NCBI GenBank assembly: GCA_030428695.1
Contig: JAUIEM010000212.1
Coordinates: 1 to 16,978, forward strand
Length of the DNA stretch: 16,978 nt
DNA from: a bacterium
Lineage (GTDB): Bacteria; Planctomycetota; J058; JAJDCP01
Direction of reading: 5' to 3'
Part shown: piece by piece, positions 1 through 6,674 of the stretch
Numbering within the stretch: position 1 is the stretch's first letter
How the letters are laid out: each line of letters opens with the position of its first letter
Translations under genes and position numbers: made by a program
The notes under the pieces: model-generated
Database searches by the model: none
The model's input: the letters and a program-made list of their open reading frames with translations, nothing else
What the model was told of the DNA's origin: nothing

Positions 1-2514
1 GGGCAGCGCCACCCCGGCGGCCGCCGGACCGATCGCGGCCAGGCTCCGGAGAGCCTCGTCGACGTCCCCGCGGTTGCGGCGCTCGACGATGGCGACCAGG
101 CGCTCGACCCGGTCCGGCGTGGAGATGCGGCCGAGGGCCTCGATGGCGGCGCGGCGCAGCGGGACGGTGTCCGCCTCGAGGGCTGCGGAGGCCGCCCGCC
201 ATACCTCCGCGTCGTCCGGCGCGAGGATGGCGGCGGCACGCAGCGCGGGACCGCCGGCCTCGTGCGCGGCCAGATCGAGCAGGCGACCGAGCACCCGGGC
301 GCGGAGCTCCTCGTCGGCGACGGAACCGATCGCCGCGAGGGCGGCGCAGGCCTGGGGCAGCGCCCGCTCCTCGCTGTCGAGGTAGGGGATCAGCAACGGG
401 ACCGCCGGGGCGGCCGCGGGACCGATCGCCGCCAGGGCCTCGAGCACCTCGAGCGCCAGATCCGTGCGTCCACGCAGCTCGGCGCGCAGCGCGGGGAGGG
501 CCTCCGCGGCGGCGGGACCGATCGCCGCGAGGATGGTGAGGACCTTGTACCCGTGCGCGGGGTGGTCGGCCCAGAGCCCGAGCAGCTCCGGGACGGCGGG
601 CGCCGCCTCCGGGCCCAGCGCGTGCAGGGCCGTGTAGGCCGCCCAGTCGGGAAAGGCCGCGAGCAGCACGGGCAGGACCTGCTCGGGAACACCGAGACCC
701 GGAAGCGCACCGAACAACGCGTTGCGGACCTTGCCCGTCGCGTTCGGAGCCTCCGCGAGCAGCACAGCGGAGGCTTCGGGCGTCGAGGGCGCGCAGCGGG
801 CGAGCAGGAGGAGCAGCGCGGTGCGCCGGCGCGGGTCGGCGCACTCGAGCTCCTCGAGCAGGAAGGGAACCCCGGCCGCGCCGAAGGTGGGGTAGAGCTC
901 CTCGATCCAGGTGCGCAGCGTCACGTCCTCCCCCCCGGCGCGGACCGCAAACGCGCGCAGCGTGGCGGAGTCGGGCCCGCAGCCGGCGAGCACATCGAAC
1001 ACGCGGCGTCCGAACAGCTCCTCGTCGAGCCAGCGGCGCAGCGCCGCCTGGGCCGGCGCGGGAGCGGAGCGCAGCGCGGACAGGACATCGAGGGCCTCCA
1101 GCCGGCTCCACCCCGTCGAGCCGTCGAGGGCCGCGAGCGCGAGATCCCGGGCCCGGGCATGCGTGGGCTCGATCTTCAAGATGGCCCCGGCGGCGTCCAC
1201 CGCGGCGGAGCCGTTGCCCTGCTCGAGCAGTCTCTCGAGGACCGGCAGGGCAGGCGCGGCCGCCGGGCCGAGGTCCCCGAGCGTCTGACACAGGGCGGCC
1301 CGGAACCCGGGCTCCGGGCCCGCCTCCAGGGCGCGCACGAGCTCGGACACCCCCGGCGCGCCGAGGGCGGCGAGCGTGGCGAGCACCCGCCCGTCGCTGC
1401 GCTCGCCCCGCGCGAGCCAGTCCCCGAGCAGACGGCAGACGGGGGCGCGGGACGGAGACTCCGGCGCCCAGGCCGGGCCGATCGCGCGGAGCGCCTCGAG
1501 GCACTCGATGGCGCTCAGCCCCGAAGCGCGCTCCTCGAGCCGGGCGTGCAGCGCGGGCAGCGCCCCCTCCGCCTCGAAGCCGAGCGTGCCGAGGGCCGCG
1601 GCCGCCCGGCCCGGGATCTCGCTGTCCGCGTCCGCCAGCCGCGCGGCCAGCAGGGGGACGGCCTCCTCCGGCTCCGGGCCGATCCGGAGGTAACGGACGA
1701 CGGCCGCGCGGCGCACGGCGGGCGCGGGATCCGCGAGGGCCGCGCGGAGCAGGGCGCCCGCCTCGGGGTCGCGCTGGCTCACCAGCAACACCAACGCCGC
1801 CCGGCGCGTCTCCGCGTCGGCGTCCTCGGCAGCCAGCGTGCGGATGAGCGGCACGAGCGGGGTGGTCTCGCCCCAGAACGCCTCGGCCAGCCGCAGCCCC
1901 TCCACGCGGACCGCGGGCTCGGCGTGGCCCAGCAGCCCCTCGACGAGAGGGGGCGCCTCGACCTTCCGGCGTATCAGCGCGATGCTGATTCCCTGGCGTA
2001 CCGTCGGGTGCTCTGCCGCGACGAGCAGCGCCACGAGCTCCTCCACCGGGACCTCGTCCAGGGCCGCGTGGACCTCCCGGCGCCCCGCGCGGAGCAGCGC
2101 GAGCAGCAGGGAGAACGCGGCCCTGCGTTCCTCTTCGGACCATCCGCCGAGCACCGCGGCGAAGGCGCCGCCCTCGCCGAGAGCGCCGAGGAGCGGCCCG
2201 CTGCGGTCCGGGTCGACCTCGACCAGCCACGCCACCGTGCGCTCGAAGTCCGCGTTGCGGTGCAGGCGCGCGATCAGCCCATCCGCCGTGTAGGAGGAGA
2301 GCAGCTCCTGCAGCTGCAGCTGCTGCTCGAGGTTCGTCGCCGCCTCCAGCGCCGCCTCCAGCCGCGGGACCACCGCGGGGCCCGCCTCGTACAGGGCCTG
2401 CCAGGACGCGTCGCGGACGTCCGGGTCGAGGCTCGCCAGCCCCGCGATGCGGTCCGCGATGTCGTCGCCGCAGGCGGAGAGCGCGAGGAGCAGCAGGCAG
2501 CAGACGCGACGCAT
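1..2514 (-). CDS. HEAT-repeat lipoprotein, 3' end beyond the window
   Basis: The frame is open from ATG at 2514 to the left edge (838 codons) without a stop. The N-terminus MRRVCCLLLLALSAC is a lipoprotein signal peptide with lipobox LSAC and lipidated Cys15; residue +2 is Gly, so there is no Asp inner-membrane retention signal. The rest is Ala/Leu-rich paired helices with recurring 'IGPAAAPALP' turns, typical of HEAT/ARM-like solenoids that act as protein-binding scaffolds. Three such turns near the C-terminus are exactly 96 nt (32 residues) apart. GGAGG at 2519-2523 lies 4 nt before the ATG and fixes the start. It is a colinear paralogue of the gene at 2807-5467: 'GPAVVPRLEAA', 'SPSRAPVCRLLGDWLA', 'GCGPDSATLR' and 'VPFLLEELE' all have counterparts there in the same order. 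By that comparison about 40-50 C-terminal codons lie outside the window. No catalytic domain is recognised; the partner is unknown. Confidence 0.85.
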   Translation of the reverse strand, partial: MRRVCCLLLLALSACGDDIADRIAGLASLDPDVRDASWQALYEAGPAVVPRLEAALEAATNLEQQLQLQELLSSYTADGLIARLHRNADFERTVAWLVEVDPDRSGPLLGALGEGGAFAAVLGGWSEEERRAAFSLLLALLRAGRREVHAALDEVPVEELVALLVAAEHPTVRQGISIALIRRKVEAPPLVEGLLGHAEPAVRVEGLRLAEAFWGETTPLVPLIRTLAAEDADAETRRAALVLLVSQRDPEAGALLRAALADPAPAVRRAAVVRYLRIGPEPEEAVPLLAARLADADSEIPGRAAAALGTLGFEAEGALPALHARLEERASGLSAIECLEALRAIGPAWAPESPSRAPVCRLLGDWLARGERSDGRVLATLAALGAPGVSELVRALEAGPEPGFRAALCQTLGDLGPAAAPALPVLERLLEQGNGSAAVDAAGAILKIEPTHARARDLALAALDGSTGWSRLEALDVLSALRSAPAPAQAALRRWLDEELFGRRVFDVLAGCGPDSATLRAFAVRAGGEDVTLRTWIEELYPTFGAAGVPFLLEELECADPRRRTALLLLLARCAPSTPEASAVLLAEAPNATGKVRNALFGALPGLGVPEQVLPVLLAAFPDWAAYTALHALGPEAAPAVPELLGLWADHPAHGYKVLTILAAIGPAAAEALPALRAELRGRTDLALEVLEALAAIGPAAAPAVPLLIPYLDSEERALPQACAALAAIGSVADEELRARVLGRLLDLAAHEAGGPALRAAAILAPDDAEVWRAASAALEADTVPLRRAAIEALGRISTPDRVERLVAIVERRNRGDVDEALRSLAAIGPAAAGVALP

Positions 2515-2562
2515 GGTGCCTCCGGGGCGGGCGAGGGAAGATCCGCTCCGGCCGCCGCCAGG

Positions 2563-2571
2563 ATGGTAACA
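2563..2571 (-). promoter_or_regulatory. Possible extended -10 promoter of the first HEAT lipoprotein
   Basis: On the minus strand TGTTACCAT has the TGn extension plus a 4/6 match to TATAAT. It would place the transcript start about 40 nt before the ATG at 2514. No convincing -35 is seen at 16-18 nt. The paralogue at 2807-5467 has a similar element (TGGTATCAT) before its start, which raises the odds that both are real. Confidence 0.35.
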
Positions 2572-2630
2572 GGCTTCCGCCCGCCGCGCAGTTGCGTGGC
2601 CACGAACGTGCCCCGGTCTGACTTTCAGCG

Positions 2631-2654
2631 GGATCGGGATCGGGATCGGAATCG
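2631..2654. repeat. Tandem hexamer GGATCG, three exact copies plus GAATCG
   Basis: Three perfect GGATCG units are followed by one GAATCG unit in the 292-nt spacer between the two HEAT lipoprotein genes, about 120-140 nt upstream of the ATG at 2514. A shorter version, GGATCG then GAATCG, is at 5719-5730 in the spacer upstream of the paralogue. The rest of this spacer shows no credible gene. Its role is unknown; it could be a regulator binding site or a simple-sequence expansion. Confidence 0.6.
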
Positions 2655-2806
2655 GGCTCGCAAGCGACCTCGAGGAATCCCGCTCCTGGAAGATGGATCC
2701 GCGACCCCGATCCTCCCCTGCCCGTCCCAGCGCTGTTGGACGCAACCGCGCGGCCAGAGCTGCTTCGGCACAGCGCTTCGAGGCCGAAAGCGTCTCCGCG
2801 GGAACC

Positions 2807-5467
2807 TCAACGCCGCCGGGAGACCTCCCGCGCCCGCTCGATCAGCGCCTCGAGCCGCGGCCCGCGACCCGTAGGCTGCACCGCCTCGGCGGCCTGCGCG
2901 GCGAGGCGGCGGACGTCGTAGTCGTAGCGCAGGCTGTTCGTGATCGCCGGAAGGGCCGCGGCGGCCTCCGGCCCGAGCGACGTGAGGGCCGTCAGCGCCT
3001 GGAGCCGGTCACCCCGCCGCTCGCCCTTGTCGAGCAGCTCGGCCAGGAGCGCGACGTTGGCCTCGACCTCCACCCGCACCGGGCCGAGCCCCGCGATCGC
3101 GGCGTTCCGCACCATCGTGCCGGCGTCGAGGGCGGCGAGCAGCGCGTCCCGCGTCCGCGGATCCGCCGGCGCGAGCTGCGCCAGCACCTCCAGGGCCCGC
3201 ATGCGCGGCCCCCCGTCCGCCTCGCACGCGTCGTGCAGCCGCGCGACGACCGCCGTGTCGGCGACGCCGATCGCCAGGACCGCATCGGCGGCATTCCAGA
3301 AGTACGGATCGTCGGCCTCGAGCAGCGGCAGCAGCTCGGGGAGCGCGGGGGCCGCCGCCGGCCCGAGGCCCTCCAGCGCCTCGAGCACCGCGGCGAGGTC
3401 CCGCTTCGCGGCGAGCGCGTCGCGCAGCCGCGGCAGGGCCTCGGCGGCCGCCGGACCGAGCGCGCCGAGCGCGTGGAGGTAGTCCCCCGCCCGCTCCGGT
3501 TCACGCTCCCAGCCCTCGAGCAGCGCGGGCAGCGCCGCCTCCGCGTTCGGACCCAGCCGCGCCACGCCCTCGAAGGCGAAGCGCGCGGGGAGCGCGGCGA
3601 GCAGGGCGGGGACGACCTCCTCCGCCGGCGCCCCGAGCGAGGGCAGCGCGATCAGGGCCGCGTCGCGGAGCGCCGGGTCGGGGTCCTCGAGCGCGGCGAG
3701 CACCGCCGGCAGAGCCTCGGCAGCCTCCTCCCCGCACGCCCCGAGCGCGAGCAGCAGCCTTTCCCGCGCCTTCGGCTCGGCCGTCTCCAGCTCCTCGAGC
3801 AGGAAGGGCACCACCTCCGCCCCGAGGGCCCGGAGGGTGCCGCGCGCGGCGTGGGCCAGCCTCGCGTCACTGCCCCCCACGCAGGCGGCGATCAGGCGCA
3901 GCGAGGCGGTATCCGGACCGCAGACGCCGAGCAGCTCGACCAGCTCGCTGTCGAGCGCCCCGTTTTCACCGACCGCGGCGCGCACGGCCGCCTGGGTGTC
4001 GGCATCCGCCACGGGCAGCGCGCGCAGGGCCCGCGCGGCTGCGAGGCGCACAGGCTCGCGGGGCGAGCCCAGCGCCTCGAGCGCCGCTTCCCGCGCGGCC
4101 TGGTGCGCGGGGTCCAGGGCGAGCAGGACGCCGGCGGCCTCCAGCGCCACCGCCGGGTCGTGGAAGTCGAGCACGCGCTCGAGGGCCTGCTGTTCCGAGG
4201 CGGAGTCCGGCCCGAGCCCCGAGAGAGCCTGCAGGACGCTCCGCACCACCTGCGGAGAGCCCGACCGCAGCCCGCGCGCCAGCTCCGCCACCGCCCGCGG
4301 GCCGAGGCCTTCGAGGGCCTCGATCAGCGTCGCGTCGACGCGCCGCTCCGACGCCAGCCAGCCGCCGAGCAGCGCGCAGGCCGGGCCGCGGGAGGGGGCC
4401 TCGGGGAAGAGCGCGGGGCCGAGGGAGCCCAGGGCGACCAGGCACGCGTCCTCGATCCGCCGGTCCTCGCCGCGCTCGAGCAGAGCGACCAGCGCAGGGA
4501 GGGCGGCATCCGCTTCCGGTCCGAGCATCGCGAGGCACTTGATCGCGTAGAGGCTGGCCTCGTCGCCCGCGTCGAGCACCGGCAGCAGGGCCGGCACGAA
4601 ACGCGCGGGCTCGGGCCGCAGCGGGAAGAGCACCAGCACCGCGGCGGAGCGCACCCGGGTCGCCCGGTCCGCGAGCGCGGCGTAGGCCAGCTCGCGGACG
4701 TCCTCCGGGCTCCGCTTCGCCAGCCTGGCGAGCACGGCGGCCCGGACCTGCTCGTCGGGATCGCCAGCGCAGAGCGCCTGGAGCTTCGGGAGCAGGTGTG
4801 CGGTGTCCTTCCACAGCGGCTGCTCGACCAGCCTCACCGCGTGTTGGCGCCACTCTGCCTCGGAGTGCGCGAGCAGCTCTTCGATCGCTGGCAGGGCCTC
4901 GGCCCCGAAGCTGCCGATCCACATCGCGACGCGGAGCCGCTCCTTGGCGGTCGCCGTCGCCGCAACCAGGCCGGACCACTCGTCGAGCGGCAGGCCGTCG
5001 AACACGGACTGGACGCGCGCACCGGCGTGCTCGATCAGCGCGACGATCAGCGGCAGGCCCGCGCGCTGGACGGCGGCGGACTGCGCGGTGAAGGTGCGGG
5101 CGAGCGCGTCGAAGTCGGGGTCGGCGACCGCCGCGAGCAACACCCCGCAGGTGTCGGGATCGACCTCCGCCAGCCACTCCCGCGCCCGGTCGTACTCCGC
5201 GATGTCCGGGTCGCGCAGGCGCTCGAGCAGGCCGGAGACCGCGTAGAGCGCGAGCAGCTCGTCGATCAGCGCCGCCTGCTCGAAGCCCTCCGCCTGGGCC
5301 CGGGCCGCCTCGAGCCGCGGCACCAGCGCGGGACCGACCTCCGCCAACGCGGCGAAGGCTGCCGCGCGCTCGCCTGGATCGGGGCTGGCCAGCGCGGCGA
5401 GCTGCTCCGCGATGGTGTCCGCGCAAGCGGGGAGACCGATGAGCAGAAGGAGGAGGATGCGCGCCAC
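2807..5467 (-). CDS. HEAT-repeat lipoprotein, full length (886 aa)
   Basis: The start is GTG at 5467, preceded by AGGAG at 5474-5478, and the stop is TGA at 2807-2809. The N-terminus MARILLLLLIGLPAC is a lipoprotein signal peptide with lipobox LPAC and Cys15, the same cysteine position as in the neighbouring paralogue; Ala at +2 does not suggest inner-membrane retention. The mature protein is almost wholly HEAT/ARM-like helical repeats, with turns such as 'LGPEADAALP', 'LGPAAAEALP' and 'LGPAAAPALP', and ends in a basic helix (IERAREVSRRR). No enzyme motif is visible. It is colinear over its length with the gene at 1-2514, so a tandem duplication is the simplest origin. The two are on the same strand but about 290 nt apart, each with its own likely promoter, so they need not be one transcript. 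An envelope-anchored scaffold is inferred from the fold and signal only. Confidence 0.9.
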   Translation of the reverse strand: MARILLLLLIGLPACADTIAEQLAALASPDPGERAAAFAALAEVGPALVPRLEAARAQAEGFEQAALIDELLALYAVSGLLERLRDPDIAEYDRAREWLAEVDPDTCGVLLAAVADPDFDALARTFTAQSAAVQRAGLPLIVALIEHAGARVQSVFDGLPLDEWSGLVAATATAKERLRVAMWIGSFGAEALPAIEELLAHSEAEWRQHAVRLVEQPLWKDTAHLLPKLQALCAGDPDEQVRAAVLARLAKRSPEDVRELAYAALADRATRVRSAAVLVLFPLRPEPARFVPALLPVLDAGDEASLYAIKCLAMLGPEADAALPALVALLERGEDRRIEDACLVALGSLGPALFPEAPSRGPACALLGGWLASERRVDATLIEALEGLGPRAVAELARGLRSGSPQVVRSVLQALSGLGPDSASEQQALERVLDFHDPAVALEAAGVLLALDPAHQAAREAALEALGSPREPVRLAAARALRALPVADADTQAAVRAAVGENGALDSELVELLGVCGPDTASLRLIAACVGGSDARLAHAARGTLRALGAEVVPFLLEELETAEPKARERLLLALGACGEEAAEALPAVLAALEDPDPALRDAALIALPSLGAPAEEVVPALLAALPARFAFEGVARLGPNAEAALPALLEGWEREPERAGDYLHALGALGPAAAEALPRLRDALAAKRDLAAVLEALEGLGPAAAPALPELLPLLEADDPYFWNAADAVLAIGVADTAVVARLHDACEADGGPRMRALEVLAQLAPADPRTRDALLAALDAGTMVRNAAIAGLGPVRVEVEANVALLAELLDKGERRGDRLQALTALTSLGPEAAAALPAITNSLRYDYDVRRLAAQAAEAVQPTGRGPRLEALIERAREVSRRR

Positions 5468-5496
5468 GTCGGTCTCCTGCGGTTTCGCCGAAGGGG

Positions 5497-5505
5497 ATGA
5501 TACCA
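5497..5505 (-). promoter_or_regulatory. Possible extended -10 promoter of the second HEAT lipoprotein
   Basis: TGGTATCAT on the minus strand has the TGn extension and a 5/6 match to TATAAT. It would give a leader of about 20-25 nt that includes the AGGAG at 5474-5478. No good -35 is seen, which fits an extended -10 promoter. Confidence 0.45.
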
Positions 5506-5718
5506 GCCCGCGGCGCCGCCCGCCGCCCTGGTCTGCCTTGGCAAAGGAGGGAGTCGCCGCGGCCTGCCAAGGGAGGGAGCAGCGCTCGAAAAGACGGCCG
5601 CTCGCTCCGGCAGCTGTTGACCCATCCGACTCACCGGGATTTCTGCTGCGGACCCGGATGCCGCGATCTCGGGCACTTCGAGCCCTCTGCGCTGCTCACC
5701 TGTGGACAAGGTGAACCC

Positions 5719-5730
5719 GGATCGGAATCG
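5719..5730. repeat. Hexamer pair GGATCG-GAATCG
   Basis: Two hexamer units match the last two units of the longer array at 2631-2654. Both arrays sit upstream of a HEAT lipoprotein gene, here about 250-260 nt before the GTG at 5467. Confidence 0.45.
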
Positions 5731-5839
5731 GAAGGGACCGCGAGAAGGCCGCTCCGAGGAGCGCTTGGATCGCCGACCCGGATCTCCGCGATCGTCTCCC
5801 AGCCGAAGACGGCGTTTCGGCACACGCCCCCACGCGAAA

Positions 5840-5861
5840 GACCCGCCCGGACGGGCGGGTC
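5840..5861 (-). terminator. Hairpin terminator of the small HEAT gene
   Basis: GACCCGCCCG and CGGGCGGGTC form a perfect 10-bp inverted repeat around a GA centre, about 24 nt past the stop codon at 5885. On the minus strand it is followed by TTTCG, a short T-tract. Position and stem strength support a terminator; the weak T-run leaves some doubt. Confidence 0.65.
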
Positions 5862-5884
5862 GCGAAGTACAGGGAGCCGGAAGC

Positions 5885-6454
5885 TCAGGCGTCGACGACC
5901 TCGAGCTTGACCAGCCAGGGCTTCGGCTCGGTGCCGAGGTCTTCGCCGAAGCGGCGGCGCAGCGAGCGGTGGCCGAGCACGCGGACGCGGCGGTCTTCGT
6001 CCTCGAGCAGGCCGACCAGCTTGATCGAGATCTCGCGGCCCTGGCGCTCGACCAGCGACCAGGCGGCGGCGGCGCGGACGAGCGGCATGCCGTCGTTGAG
6101 CAGGGTGAGGAGCGTCGCGGTCGCTTCGGGGTCGGTGTGCTTGCCGATCGCGAGGGTCATCAGCGCCCGGTCGCGCTCGTTGCCCTCGATCTGGAGCACG
6201 ACCAGCTCGGACAGGGGCTTGGCGGCGAGCGGCTCGATGCGGTCTTTGAGGCGCTTCTCGATCATGCGCTGGAAGAGCTGGGCGTACTCGGTGTCTTCCT
6301 TGATGTCCTGCCGCATGTGGTCGGTGAACCAGCCCGCCTCTTCGGCTTCCTTGCGCGTCAGCTCACGGTTGAGGATCCACGCGCCTACCAGGGCTTCCCG
6401 GAAGGGCTCGGGCACGCTGTGGTACATGTCGACAAGGCGTTGGCTGATGGCCAT
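5885..6454 (-). CDS. Small HEAT-repeat protein, no signal peptide (189 aa)
   Basis: The start chosen is ATG at 6454 because GGAGGAG (6459-6465) lies 4 nt upstream; an in-frame ATG at 6517 would add 21 residues without a ribosome site. The stop is TGA at 5885-5887. The first 80 or so residues are charged helices (MAISQRLVDMYHSVPEPF onward). From about residue 85 to 170 there are HEAT-like helix pairs, including 'DPEATATLLTLLNDGMPLVRAAAAWSLV' read in two halves around the Gly-Met turn, then 'LVGLLEDEDRRVRVLGHRSL'. It has no signal peptide or membrane segment, so it is probably cytoplasmic. It does not align with the long HEAT lipoproteins beyond the repeat fold. It is the upstream gene of the minus-strand HEAT cluster but has its own terminator, and it is divergent from the purine salvage pair. 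A scaffold or adaptor role is inferred; no specific function is recognised. Confidence 0.85.
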   Translation of the reverse strand: MAISQRLVDMYHSVPEPFREALVGAWILNRELTRKEAEEAGWFTDHMRQDIKEDTEYAQLFQRMIEKRLKDRIEPLAAKPLSELVVLQIEGNERDRALMTLAIGKHTDPEATATLLTLLNDGMPLVRAAAAWSLVERQGREISIKLVGLLEDEDRRVRVLGHRSLRRRFGEDLGTEPKPWLVKLEVVDA

Positions 6455-6458
6455 GGAT

Positions 6459-6465
6459 CTCCTCC
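6459..6465 (-). promoter_or_regulatory. Ribosome binding site deciding the start of the small HEAT gene
   Basis: GGAGGAG on the minus strand with a 4-nt spacer to ATG 6454 is a near-perfect anti-16S match. The alternative upstream ATG at 6517 has nothing comparable. Confidence 0.8.
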
Positions 6466-6518
6466 GTAGTGGCACCGCGTTCGAGCCCGTAGCACATGGA
6501 CCGCGAACACCCCGCATG

Positions 6519-6548
6519 AGTATACGACAAATCCGGTCCAGTTTTCAG
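6519..6548 (-). promoter_or_regulatory. Likely sigma70-type promoter of the small HEAT gene
   Basis: On the minus strand TATACT (6524-6519, 5/6) is preceded at 18 nt by CTGAAA (6548-6543, 4/6). It would give a leader of about 55-60 nt. It lies in an AT-richer patch of the divergent intergenic region. Confidence 0.45.
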
Positions 6549-6582
6549 CTTGTTGTTTGCAGCCGGGCGCCGCGACCCCCGT

Positions 6583-6604
6583 CAGCCCGCAGCCGGCGGG
6601 GCTG
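6583..6604. other. Hairpin in the divergent intergenic region
   Basis: CAGCCCGC can pair with GCGGGGCTG around AGCCG with one bulged G (8 bp). On the plus strand a TTTTT run follows at 6611-6615. It sits between the two divergent promoters, so it is not an obvious terminator for either gene. It may insulate them, or be chance in GC-rich DNA. Confidence 0.3.
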
Positions 6605-6619
6605 CGCTGGTTTTTGGCT

Positions 6620-6648
6620 TTGACAGCTCCGCGCCCATCGGGCAGAAT
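6620..6648 (+). promoter_or_regulatory. Sigma70-type promoter of the purine salvage operon
   Basis: A perfect -35 TTGACA (6620-6625) is followed after exactly 17 nt by CAGAAT (6643-6648, 4/6 to TATAAT). The leader would be about 20 nt and includes the ribosome site AAGGGGG at 6662-6668. The -10 lies inside the inverted repeat GGGCAG-AATC-CTGCCC (6640-6655), which could be an operator. Confidence 0.6.
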
Positions 6649-6674
6649 CCTGCCCTTCTGCAAGGGGGATTCCC

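Larger units (their letters stand above)
5468..5884. other. Gene-free spacer between HEAT genes
   Basis: This spacer of about 420 nt holds, reading on the minus strand, the terminator of the upstream small HEAT gene (5840-5861), a block TTCGGCACA (plus strand, 5816-5824), TGGATC (5766-5771), the hexamer pair (5719-5730) and the likely promoter of the HEAT lipoprotein. The block order matches the spacer at 2515-2806. Open frames here are short, lack ribosome sites and have no recognisable product, so no gene is called. Confidence 0.6.

Noticed and set aside
325..530. Regular 96-nt direct repeats (ACCGATCGCCGC at about 325, 421 and 517) resembling a repeat array
   Set aside because: They are in frame with the HEAT lipoprotein and encode its 'AIGPAAA' turns, so they reflect 32-residue protein repeats, not CRISPR or mobile DNA.
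2774..2793. Imperfect hairpin CGCTTCG...CGAAAGCG after the second HEAT lipoprotein as a terminator
   Set aside because: Short interrupted stem without a T-tract on the minus strand.
262..2874. 870-codon open frame on the plus strand
   Set aside because: It lies antisense to the first HEAT lipoprotein. Its product is Arg/Gly/Gln-rich without domain features, as expected from GC-rich codon bias on the other strand, whereas the minus frame has a signal peptide, ribosome site and repeats.
2693..5500. 935-codon open frame on the plus strand
   Set aside because: Antisense shadow of the second HEAT lipoprotein, with the same biased composition (Arg, Gly, Gln, Glu) and no recognisable fold.
3966..5570. 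534-codon minus-strand frame
   Set aside because: It overlaps the HEAT lipoprotein in another frame; Arg/Gly/Ala-only composition marks it as a shadow.
5631..5825. 64-codon minus-strand frame in the spacer
   Set aside because: No ribosome site, no recognisable product, and it overlaps the hexamer and conserved spacer blocks.
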